A stretch of DNA of 10,072 nucleotides from Puniceicoccales bacterium. Its GTDB lineage: Bacteria > Verrucomicrobiota > Verrucomicrobiia > Opitutales > LL51. The notes under the pieces were generated by a model that saw only the letters and a program-made list of their open reading frames with translations, did no database searches and had not been told where the DNA came from. This document shows, piece after piece, positions 1 to 6,996 of the stretch (position 1 is the stretch's first letter; each line of letters starts with the position of its first letter). The stretch lies in assembly GCA_031290315.1 (NCBI GenBank), contig JAITNS010000071.1, forward strand, positions 1-10,072, in the 5' to 3' direction. A program made the position numbers and the translations under genes.

Positions 1-2624
1 TCTTTAATTTTTCGCCTAATATTAGTTATTCCAAACGCTGGACTACCACCGCGTTTACCATCCAATTTTTCGGCAATTTGTTTAGCGATATGCGAAGCAT
101 TATAATTTTTATCTATTGCATTTGGAGAACAACTAATAGCTATAGTTGTACCTTCCGCTAAATTGCCTCCAAAAATAACAATATCACAGTTTTCTTGTTT
201 TATGGCAAGAGTATTCAAAGAACGCAAATGATTAGGATTTTCAATTTCGAAAATTCCCCGTACTGTTCTCAATCCATTCTCATAAATCCCATTTTGACAA
301 ATTTCTTTAAAAATTTCTCGATTACTTTTTTCTAAAATCGCGCCTAGGCGACGTTCGATGATATTTTTAGAGTGCTGTAATTGTTTAATTTTCTCTAAAA
401 TCTCATCATCTCTTGCCGAAAATTGTTGCTCCAATGTACTTACAATCGCAATATGTTGATCGATATAATTCCTTGCCGATTGCCCTACGACAGCTTCGAT
501 ACGACGTATGCCTGCTGCAATTGTACTTTCTTTTATGATTTTAAAAAAACCAAGCTCCCCACTTGCTAACGCATGACACCCTCCGCAAAGTTCCATAGAA
601 ATGTCCCCAATCGATAAAACACGAACCATTTCCCCATATTTTTCGTTAAAATGCGCGATACAATTTGTTGGAATGGATCGAAAAGCCATCTCCTGTGCTA
701 CAACTTGTAAATTCGCCAAGATGGCATTATTTACAAAATTCTCAACACTCTCCAACTCTCCCTTTGTCAACGATGCAAAATGATTGAAGTCAAAACGTAA
801 ACCATGATCATCGACGGAGGATCCACATTGCTTAATATGATTTCCTACAATTTCACGCAACGCTGCATGCATGAGATGGGTCGCCGTATGGTGCCGCTGA
901 ATCTCTTTTCTCCGTACAATATCGATATTTAAAATGAGTTTTTCACCGGATATAAATTCGATATTTTGATTGACTTTATGTAAAATATTTCCTTGTCCAT
1001 TTCGTAGCGTGTCAGTAACAGGAATTGATTTTCCTCGATATAATATTGTCCCCGTATCACCTACCTCGCCACCCATTTCGCCATAAAATGGTGTCCGATC
1101 GACGATGAGAAATGTCGCATCTTCAGCCGAAATAACTTGTAATATTTCCGCTTCCATGTGCTCAAATTGAGTATATCCGACGAATTGCGTTGTAACATTT
1201 GCTTCTGTGGAAGTAACCATAATTTGCGCTTTCTTCTGCGCATTGCGTGCGCGTTTGCGTTGTTTTTCTAACTCGATTTGAAAACCTTTCTCATCTATTT
1301 TCAATCCCTTTTCCTTTGCCATCAATTGTGTCAAATCGAACGGAAATCCATAGGTATCGTAAAGCATAAAGACATCCTGTCCGCCTATCTCGCCATTCTT
1401 AACCTTCCCACAAATATCTTCTAACAATAAGATTCCACGGTCAAGCGTTTTTTCGAACATCGTTTCCTCCGATGTAATTGTTCGCAGAATCATTTCACGG
1501 TTTTGATTTAATTCGGGAAATGTGGAGGCCATTCGCTCGATGACCACTTCTGCTAGATGGGAAAAACTTCCTTGTGGGAGTTCTAATCGTTTTGCAAAGA
1601 CGACCGCACGGCGTAAAATTCGCCGCAGGACATAGTGACGTCCCTCATTCCCTGGTAAAATTCCATCGGCGATTGCGAATGTTAGCGCCCGAATGTGATC
1701 CGCTATTACCCGAAACCCAAAATCAATTTTTTCCTCTATCGACATCGATTCGCGATCCGATGCAACCGTTCCATGATAAATTTTCCCCGATAAAGTATGA
1801 ACCTTATCGAAAATATAAGTAAACAAATCGCTATCATAATTGGATGGATTTTTCGAGAAATCAGTGAAATGATTTGTAGTTTCTATCATTCCCGCTACGC
1901 GTTCGAGTCCCATTCCCGTATCGACATGTTTTGCTTTAAGAGTAGAGAATGTGCCATCGATTTGAGCGTTAAACTGCATAAAGACGAGATTCCATATCTC
2001 TATGCAAAGAGGTGAATCGCAATTGACGAGACTCCCTTTTGTATCACCTTTTTCTGTTAAATCGATATGAATTTCCGAACATGGCCCACAAGGACCCGTA
2101 TCGCCCATCATCCAAAAATTTTCCTTTTTGCCAAATTTCAAAATATGAATCGTTGGATCTAAATTTTCTTTTTCGAAAATTGTTTTCCAATAACCGTAAG
2201 CTTCCCCATCGAACTCAGCAGGCTCATTTTGGCCTGGGGAATATATCGTAACATAGAGGCGTTCCTTAGGAAAATGCCAAATTTTCGTTAAAAGTTCCCA
2301 TGCAAATTCAATTGCTTCTTTTTTGAAATAATTTCCAAAGGACCAATTACCTAGCATTTCAAAAAAGGTATGGTGGTAAGTATCGAAGCCGACATCTTCT
2401 AAATCATTATGTTTTCCGCCAGCACGAATACACTTTTGCGTATCGGCTACACGTGGGAATTGAATCGCTCGTTCGCCCAAGAGAATCGGAACAAATTGAT
2501 TCATACCCGCATTGGAAAACAATAAATTTGGCGACTCTGGTAGTAATGATGCTGAAGGAATAATTTTATGCCCTTTTTGAGTAAAAAAATCCAAAAAGCT
2601 TTTCCTTAATTCCGTAGAATTCAT
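1..2624 (-). CDS. alaS: Alanyl-tRNA synthetase (3' end off the left edge)
   Basis: Cytoplasmic enzyme that charges tRNA-Ala with alanine and hydrolyses mischarged Ser/Gly-tRNA-Ala. The frame is open from the ATG at 2624 to the left edge, giving 874 whole codons; E. coli AlaS is 876 residues, so only a short C-terminal tail is missing. Visible class II motifs are HHTFFEMLGNWSFG (from residue 84), GDTGPCGPC (from 174) and DTGMGLER (235-242). The editing domain has both metal-binding pairs: H579-x3-H583 in HHTATH and C680-x3-H684 in ELCGGCH. Residue 683 is Cys where most homologues have Thr. The C-terminal glycine-rich segment (GKRGGSPAFG) lies just before the edge. The start overlaps the fabV stop as ATGA, so translation is probably coupled; its own Shine-Dalgarno is weak (GAGAGAG, rather far upstream). 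Sequence style resembles Verrucomicrobiota-type AlaS, an inference from memory. Identity is secure. Confidence 0.97.
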   Translation of the reverse strand, partial: MNSTELRKSFLDFFTQKGHKIIPSASLLPESPNLLFSNAGMNQFVPILLGERAIQFPRVADTQKCIRAGGKHNDLEDVGFDTYHHTFFEMLGNWSFGNYFKKEAIEFAWELLTKIWHFPKERLYVTIYSPGQNEPAEFDGEAYGYWKTIFEKENLDPTIHILKFGKKENFWMMGDTGPCGPCSEIHIDLTEKGDTKGSLVNCDSPLCIEIWNLVFMQFNAQIDGTFSTLKAKHVDTGMGLERVAGMIETTNHFTDFSKNPSNYDSDLFTYIFDKVHTLSGKIYHGTVASDRESMSIEEKIDFGFRVIADHIRALTFAIADGILPGNEGRHYVLRRILRRAVVFAKRLELPQGSFSHLAEVVIERMASTFPELNQNREMILRTITSEETMFEKTLDRGILLLEDICGKVKNGEIGGQDVFMLYDTYGFPFDLTQLMAKEKGLKIDEKGFQIELEKQRKRARNAQKKAQIMVTSTEANVTTQFVGYTQFEHMEAEILQVISAEDATFLIVDRTPFYGEMGGEVGDTGTILYRGKSIPVTDTLRNGQGNILHKVNQNIEFISGEKLILNIDIVRRKEIQRHHTATHLMHAALREIVGNHIKQCGSSVDDHGLRFDFNHFASLTKGELESVENFVNNAILANLQVVAQEMAFRSIPTNCIAHFNEKYGEMVRVLSIGDISMELCGGCHALASGELGFFKIIKESTIAAGIRRIEAVVGQSARNYIDQHIAIVSTLEQQFSARDDEILEKIKQLQHSKNIIERRLGAILEKSNREIFKEICQNGIYENGLRTVRGIFEIENPNHLRSLNTLAIKQENCDIVIFGGNLAEGTTIAISCSPNAIDKNYNASHIAKQIAEKLDGKRGGSPAFGITNIRRKIK

Positions 2625-3781
2625 AATATTTTTATATCTCTCTCATAGTCTACCCCTGTGATCCCAAAACCAAACAGACGTAAAAATTCATTTTTATAGC
2701 CTTCGAAATCTGATAACTCACGCAAATTTTCTGTCGAAATTTCACTCCAAATTTCTTTTACCTCGCGTTGAACGTCGTCTCGCATTTCTAAATTATCCAA
2801 CCGGATACGGCCACGCTCATCGCGATTAGCATTAAAATGCGATGAAAATAGGCGATATATTTGTTCAATACATCCTTCATGAATTTCTTTTTGTTTCATA
2901 ATTTTAAATAACACCGAATTATAGAGCGGTACAACGGGAATTGCGGAACTTGCTTGAGTTACGACTGCTTTGTTGACCGAAATTGCGGCTTCTCCTCCTA
3001 AATTTTTCAATTTATTGTGAATGACTTTTGCGGATTGCTCGAGATGGTCCTTAGCTTTTCCGATTGTTCCGTGGGCATAAATGGGCCATGTCACTTCGGG
3101 GCCGATATAAGAATAGGCATAAGTCCGTACGTTTTTTGCTAATACATTTGCTGCTAATAGTTGGTCGATCCAACGCTCCCAATCTTCTCCGCCCATAACT
3201 TTTTGCGTCGCTTCTATTTCCTCTTCCGTTGCAGGATCAATCGAAATTTCTAAAACCTGTTCCGTATCCGTATTAACTGTTTTCCCCGAAAAAACAGTTC
3301 CAATTGGCTTCAATACTGATTTATAGGTTTCGCCAGAAAGGGGATCTGTTCGCCGCGGTGATGCTAGACTGTAAATAATGCAGTCCACTTTCCCTAAATT
3401 TTTTTGGATTTGTTCGATTGTTATTTGTTTAATTTCATCGGAAAATGCATCACCATTAATGCTTTCGGATACCCGGCCTTCTGCCTGCGAGAATTTATCT
3501 AAAGCGCGAGCATTGTAAAACCCTGCTGAAGCGGGTTTGCCATCTACTTCTGGGCGTTCAAAGTAGACCCCAATTGTATCTGCTTTACAGCCAAATGACG
3601 CTACGATGCGACTTGCTAAACCATAGCCTGTCGAAGAACCAATGACAAGAATTTTCTTCGGAGAATCGCTAATCTCGTCTTGAGATTTAATATAATTAAT
3701 TTGTTCGAGGATATTTTTTTCACAACCTTCAGGATGTGCCGTAATACAAATAAACCCACGGATTTTAGGCCTTATAATCAT
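2621..3781 (-). CDS. fabV: FabV-type enoyl-[acyl-carrier-protein] reductase (NADH)
   Basis: Catalyses the last step of each fatty-acid elongation cycle, reducing trans-2-enoyl-ACP (or enoyl-CoA) with NADH in the cytoplasm; FabV is the triclosan-tolerant alternative to FabI. The 386-residue product is close to the family's usual length of about 400. It opens with the family signature MIIRPKIRGFICITAHPEGC. The nucleotide-binding turn GSSTGYG lies at 48-54, YSLASPRRTDP at 137-147 and TWPIYAHGTIGKAK at 231-244. The catalytic Tyr and Lys fall at Y235 and K244 with the Y-x8-K spacing that separates FabV from FabI/FabL, and Y225 is also present. The start is supported by a strong Shine-Dalgarno (AAGGAG, five bases before ATG). 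It is the first gene of a fabV-alaS pair; its TGA overlaps the alaS ATG. Upstream lies a palindrome array, so its promoter should be in the AT-rich 3793-3850 stretch, though I see no convincing -35/-10 pair. Confidence 0.96.
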   Translation of the reverse strand: MIIRPKIRGFICITAHPEGCEKNILEQINYIKSQDEISDSPKKILVIGSSTGYGLASRIVASFGCKADTIGVYFERPEVDGKPASAGFYNARALDKFSQAEGRVSESINGDAFSDEIKQITIEQIQKNLGKVDCIIYSLASPRRTDPLSGETYKSVLKPIGTVFSGKTVNTDTEQVLEISIDPATEEEIEATQKVMGGEDWERWIDQLLAANVLAKNVRTYAYSYIGPEVTWPIYAHGTIGKAKDHLEQSAKVIHNKLKNLGGEAAISVNKAVVTQASSAIPVVPLYNSVLFKIMKQKEIHEGCIEQIYRLFSSHFNANRDERGRIRLDNLEMRDDVQREVKEIWSEISTENLRELSDFEGYKNEFLRLFGFGITGVDYERDIKIL

Positions 3782-3786
3782 ACTCT

Positions 3787-3792
3787 CTCCTT
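3787..3792 (-). promoter_or_regulatory. Strong ribosome binding site of fabV
   Basis: Read on the minus strand, AAGGAG sits five bases before the fabV ATG. It is the clearest Shine-Dalgarno in the window and fixes the fabV start. The other genes here have weak sites or none. Confidence 0.75.
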
Positions 3793-3852
3793 GTACGAAA
3801 TGTTTCTATTTATTCAAATGTATTTTTCATTAAAAAATATCGCTTAACTCTG

Positions 3853-4006
3853 CAAGGAGTCATGGACTTCTTGACTTAGCTTTTATGGGACTCCGTCCCA
3901 TACCCTGCAAGGAGTCATGGACTCCTTGACCTGGTTTTCGGCCAAAGATTGCCAATGGCATATCTTTGGCCGGAAGGAAGTCCCCAGGGGATATTATCCC
4001 CTGGGG
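3853..4006. repeat. Palindrome array, left block (types I-II-I-IV-III)
   Basis: Five hairpins follow one another. Type I at 3853-3873 and again at 3908-3928 has arms CAAGGAGTC/GACTCCTTG around ATG; the first copy has one G-T wobble. Type II at 3884-3902 has arms TATGGGAC/GTCCCATA around TCC. Type IV at 3939-3972 has outer arms CGGCCAAAGAT/ATCTTTGGCCG and an inner TGCCA/TGGCA. Type III at 3982-4006 has 12-base perfect arms CCCCAGGGGATA/TATCCCCTGGGG around a single T. The same hairpin types reappear, with altered stems, at 4096-4190 and in the 9.2-9.46 kb region. No T-run follows any of them on either strand, so they do not look like ordinary rho-independent terminators. Family unknown to me. 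Confidence 0.85.
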
Positions 4007-4060
4007 AGACTCCAAGGTTTTGTATTTTGATTTGTTCTTTACTCAATAATTATATATAAT

Positions 4061-4193
4061 TAAGGTCAAAGAATATTATTCTTTGACTTATTTCTTGGCC
4101 CTAGATTAGGTGCCAACGGCACCAATCTAGGGCCATAAAGGAGGTCCAGGGGATACTATCCCCTGGCGGGGTATGGGGCAGAGCCCCATATAT
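4061..4193. repeat. Composite hairpin repeat, copy A (types V-IV-III-II)
   Basis: This block aligns to 9331-9462 in the same orientation with, by hand count, 15 substitutions and one single-base gap over 133 bases. It contains type V at 4065-4087 (arms GTCAAAGAATA/TATTCTTTGAC, centre T). Type IV at 4096-4135 has 12-base outer arms TGGCCCTAGATT/AATCTAGGGCCA and an inner GGTGCC/GGCACC around AAC. Type III at 4146-4166 has arms CCAGGGGATA/TATCCCCTGG, centre C. Type II at 4172-4190 has arms TATGGGGC/GCCCCATA around AGA. The block ends five bases from the stop codon of the substrate-binding protein gene, so the hairpins would sit in that mRNA's 3' region, where they could protect it from 3' exonucleases or stop transcription. 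That role is inferred. Confidence 0.9.
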
Positions 4194-4198
4194 CTACT

Positions 4199-5845
4199 TT
4201 ACTTTCCTTTTGCGATTCGATATGCCTGTTTATATTGCTCCCGCAAACGATTGGCAACCGCTACTTGATATTGCGTAGCACGCAGATAATCTTTATTTTT
4301 CGCCTCCACCATGATCTCGTTCCGCGCATGATCATAACTAAACATACTTAAATCTTGCATATCCGCTAGCGCTTGATCCGCTTCCTGTTGTCGGCCTTCT
4401 TTATAAGCCAATTGAATTTTCTTCCAAGCTTTTCGTAAAGCATCTTCCGGGTCCAGGAACGCCATCTTAAAAATCAGCCCCAATGCATGGAAAACCGGCT
4501 TCGTCCACTTTTCACGGTAAATAAAATCTCCCGCATCATGGTATGGATTGATATTGGGATCATTGTGATAAGGCAAGCATTCTTGGGAGTAGATTGTTTT
4601 CAAAATAGGAGCACGGCAAAGCGGTGTCTGTATAGGACCACCTGGAGCTCCAACTTTATAGGCTAACAACTTCTGCCCCGAATCCGTCAAAACATATTCC
4701 AAAAACGCTAGCGCCAATTCCCTATGCTTAGCGCCACGATATAAGGAGATGGGATCTGGTGAAGACGAACATCCGGAACGCGGGATAATAAAATTGAAAC
4801 GCGGATTAGCGCCACGGCTCTCAATATTCGCTTTCTCCGAACGCCCATAAAAATCCGTTGCGATGCCAATCGGACAATTACCTTCCGCCACGTCGAGGAC
4901 CGTCTGTGCCGACGAATCCGTCATATAATGGCCATTTGCTACAATTTTTTGTATCAACTTTAAGCCCTTCATCCACCCTTCTTTAATCGCTAAATTCTCA
5001 AAATACTCCCGAGACGGATCGCTCTCTTCTTTACCTGTGCAATACTCATTAAATAGAATTTGCATTTGTTGTTGGATTAGCATTTCGTAAGATTTGAGGG
5101 TTGAGCTACTTTTAGTAGGGTCGACGATGGCAATTCCATCGATATAACGAGGATCGGCGAGGTCCATCCATGTCATTGGCGGGTGCTCCATACCTAACAT
5201 TCTAATCGCATCGCTATTGTAAATAATTCCGAAATTTGATAAACTACCACCGATCCAACGCCCCTCTGCTTCCCATAAACGCTCACCTGCAAAAAATTCA
5301 GGAATAGTATCTTCCGTAAACCATTCCGGGTGCATTTCGATCAATCTACTCGGTACAGTATACCCCTTCGCACATTGCATTTTATGGTCGAATACTCCAC
5401 CACCAAATAATAAATCGATATCACAACCTATATTAGAATCTAAAAACGCTTGCTTAACTTCCCATTCCTTAGGTGTAGCATTATTTTCGGTAATATTTTC
5501 CAGGCGAGAAAAAATGGTCCGGATCTCTTGAGTCCAGGGTTCTTTTAAAATTTTCTCCCAATATACTCGGAAATTGCTCAAAAATATGGAATCGACATAG
5601 CGAGCGACATCACGTCCGCCGCCTGGGTGTCGCCAGTCAATGATAACGGTCTTACCGGTTTTTTTGCGATACCACTCCGAAAATCCACGGCCATACTCGC
5701 TACGCAAGGTCTCATTATGTGCTGTAATAATGACAATGACGTCATTTGGGGAATGAGGAATTAAGGTAGTTTGGTGCTTACGGAAAATAAAAGGAATCAT
5801 TACTACTAGGGCTACACAAATGAGAATACCTAATTTTTTAATCAT
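4199..5845 (-). CDS. ABC transporter extracellular substrate-binding protein, membrane-anchored
   Basis: The 548-residue product should capture a solute outside the cytoplasmic membrane and deliver it to an ABC permease. Residues 1-3 are MIK, followed by a hydrophobic segment (about 5-21, LGILICVALVVMIPFIF) with no obvious signal-peptidase site or lipobox, so it may be an uncleaved anchor. The body resembles the Fbp-like class of binding proteins: VIVIITAHNETLR near the start, DIDLLFGGG at about 143-151, PMTWMDLADPRY, then GIATDFYGR and late-lobe LAFLEYVLTDSGQKLL. It is clearly longer than typical iron-binding FbpA (around 340), with a charged, helical C-terminal extension (LRKAWKKIQLAYKEGRQQEADQ). 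Homologues of this length are, as I recall, found in Verrucomicrobiota. It starts three bases after the ATPase stop, so the two genes share an mRNA. Substrate is not readable from sequence; ferric iron, polyamine or a small organic solute are all possible. Confidence 0.85.
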   Translation of the reverse strand: MIKKLGILICVALVVMIPFIFRKHQTTLIPHSPNDVIVIITAHNETLRSEYGRGFSEWYRKKTGKTVIIDWRHPGGGRDVARYVDSIFLSNFRVYWEKILKEPWTQEIRTIFSRLENITENNATPKEWEVKQAFLDSNIGCDIDLLFGGGVFDHKMQCAKGYTVPSRLIEMHPEWFTEDTIPEFFAGERLWEAEGRWIGGSLSNFGIIYNSDAIRMLGMEHPPMTWMDLADPRYIDGIAIVDPTKSSSTLKSYEMLIQQQMQILFNEYCTGKEESDPSREYFENLAIKEGWMKGLKLIQKIVANGHYMTDSSAQTVLDVAEGNCPIGIATDFYGRSEKANIESRGANPRFNFIIPRSGCSSSPDPISLYRGAKHRELALAFLEYVLTDSGQKLLAYKVGAPGGPIQTPLCRAPILKTIYSQECLPYHNDPNINPYHDAGDFIYREKWTKPVFHALGLIFKMAFLDPEDALRKAWKKIQLAYKEGRQQEADQALADMQDLSMFSYDHARNEIMVEAKNKDYLRATQYQVAVANRLREQYKQAYRIAKGK

Positions 5846-5848
5846 TTT

Positions 5849-6919
5849 TCACTCACTTAAAATCACGACATCTTCTGGTAGGGCCCAGGCATAAATACCG
5901 TAGCGTTCTGTTTGAGTCATATGGCAAGGATTGAGCTCTGAAATTTGTAGCTGCACACCATTTTTTTCGAATAAATAATGGGCTACCTCTCCAAAATACG
6001 TTGAATGCCCAATCATACCTTCGACACAATTCTCCTCAACTGGTAAGCTTTCAAGCTTAATACTTTCAGGACGTATCAATACTTTCACCACACTACCCTC
6101 CTGAATATTAGGGTCTTGGCTATCGATCATGCCACGGAAATTCCCGATTTTTGTACGGACAAACGCTTCATCAACTCCCTTACGAATTACCACTCCATCG
6201 ATCATATTTGTTTCGCCGATGAAGTGGGCCACGAAGTAACTATTGGGACGTTTATAGAGTTCCAAAGGGGAGCCAATTTGGCGGATATTTCCTTTTTCGA
6301 GGACGGCGATGCGATCAGCAATTGATAATGCCTCTTTTTGGTCATGGGTGACATAGATGGAGGTTAGGTGATATTGTTTACAAATGCGGCGAATTTCGAT
6401 ACGCATTTCATTTCGCAATTGGGCATCGAGGTTAGAGAGGGGTTCATCGAGGAGTAAGCAACGGGGACGGACGACGAGCGCACGGGCTAAGGCGACGCGT
6501 TGTTGTTGGCCGCCCGACAATTCATTAGGACGACGGGAGGTATAGGGTAACATTTGGACACTTTCGAGGGCTTCGCCGACGAGTTGTGTAATTTCTGATT
6601 TTTTTAAATTTTTTTGTTGGAGACCGAAGGCGACATTTTGTTCGACGGTCATATGGGGCCACAGGGCGTAACTTTGAAAGACCATACCGGTTTTACGTTT
6701 ATGCGGAGGAAGTTTGGTAACCTCTTTTTCGCCGAAGAATATTTTACCGCCATCGACGGAATAGAATCCGGCGATAGTACGGAGGAGAGTAGTTTTACCG
6801 CAACCACTTGGGCCGAGTAAGAAAAACAATTCTCCGGCATTGACGTTTAAGTTAATATTATTGAGGACGACATTACCCTGAAATTGTTTAACCAAATTAC
6901 TAATGGTGATCTCTATCAT
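5849..6919 (-). CDS. ABC transporter ATP-binding protein (FbpC/PotA/MalK-like)
   Basis: Cytoplasmic ATPase that powers import by an ABC transporter. All nucleotide-binding motifs are intact: Walker A GPSGCGKT (36-43), Q-loop Q82 in VFQSYALWPHMTV, signature LSGGQQQR (134-141), Walker B CLLLDEP (154-160) with D-loop SNLD, and switch His in THD (H192). The C-terminal third (from about residue 236, FIGETNMIDG) is a TOBE-type regulatory domain with the typical VLIRPESIKL segment. At 356 residues it has the normal length for importer subunits of the iron(III)/polyamine/sugar group; the substrate cannot be chosen from the ATPase alone. No clear Shine-Dalgarno precedes the ATG. The preceding secreted-protein gene ends 77 bases upstream and the binding-protein gene begins three bases downstream. 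The transmembrane permease that this ATPase must bind is not encoded in the window. Confidence 0.95.
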   Translation of the reverse strand: MIEITISNLVKQFQGNVVLNNINLNVNAGELFFLLGPSGCGKTTLLRTIAGFYSVDGGKIFFGEKEVTKLPPHKRKTGMVFQSYALWPHMTVEQNVAFGLQQKNLKKSEITQLVGEALESVQMLPYTSRRPNELSGGQQQRVALARALVVRPRCLLLDEPLSNLDAQLRNEMRIEIRRICKQYHLTSIYVTHDQKEALSIADRIAVLEKGNIRQIGSPLELYKRPNSYFVAHFIGETNMIDGVVIRKGVDEAFVRTKIGNFRGMIDSQDPNIQEGSVVKVLIRPESIKLESLPVEENCVEGMIGHSTYFGEVAHYLFEKNGVQLQISELNPCHMTQTERYGIYAWALPEDVVILSE

Positions 6920-6996
6920 CTGGCTACTTACAATCTGAGGTAAAACGTCGCCTTGTCAAAAATTATCTTTAAATCCCTCTTTCAAATGGATCCAAG

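Larger units (their letters stand above)
3782..4198. other. Intergenic gap without genes, filled by palindromes
   Basis: No open frame here looks coding. The stretch lies downstream of the substrate-binding protein gene and upstream of fabV, both read leftward. Positions 3782-3850 are a plain AT-rich fabV leader. Positions 3853-4006 hold five consecutive palindromes. Positions 4007-4060 are AT-rich spacer, ending in a perfect 16-base AT palindrome (4047-4062, TAATTATA and its complement). Positions 4061-4193 hold a composite repeat of four hairpins, whose second copy is at 9331-9462. The palindromes are more GC-rich than their surroundings. A transport permease gene would be expected beside the ABC genes, but none is present in this gap. 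Confidence 0.8.

Noticed and set aside
601..783. Plus-strand open frames across 601-2251 as genes
   Set aside because: They lie opposite the continuous alaS frame and show no recognisable domain, so they are antisense shadows.
2625..2660. Regulatory leader (T-box or riboswitch) for alaS
   Set aside because: alaS starts inside the fabV stop, so there is no leader of its own in which such an element could lie.
4172..4190. Rho-independent terminator of the binding-protein gene
   Set aside because: The stem is good, but reading leftward it is followed by CCCCGCCAGG rather than a T-run. It may still slow polymerase or protect the mRNA end, but it does not meet the usual criteria.
3853..4193. CRISPR-like array
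   Set aside because: The repeated units are hairpins of several different types with short variable linkers; there is no constant repeat with uniform unique spacers and no cas gene.
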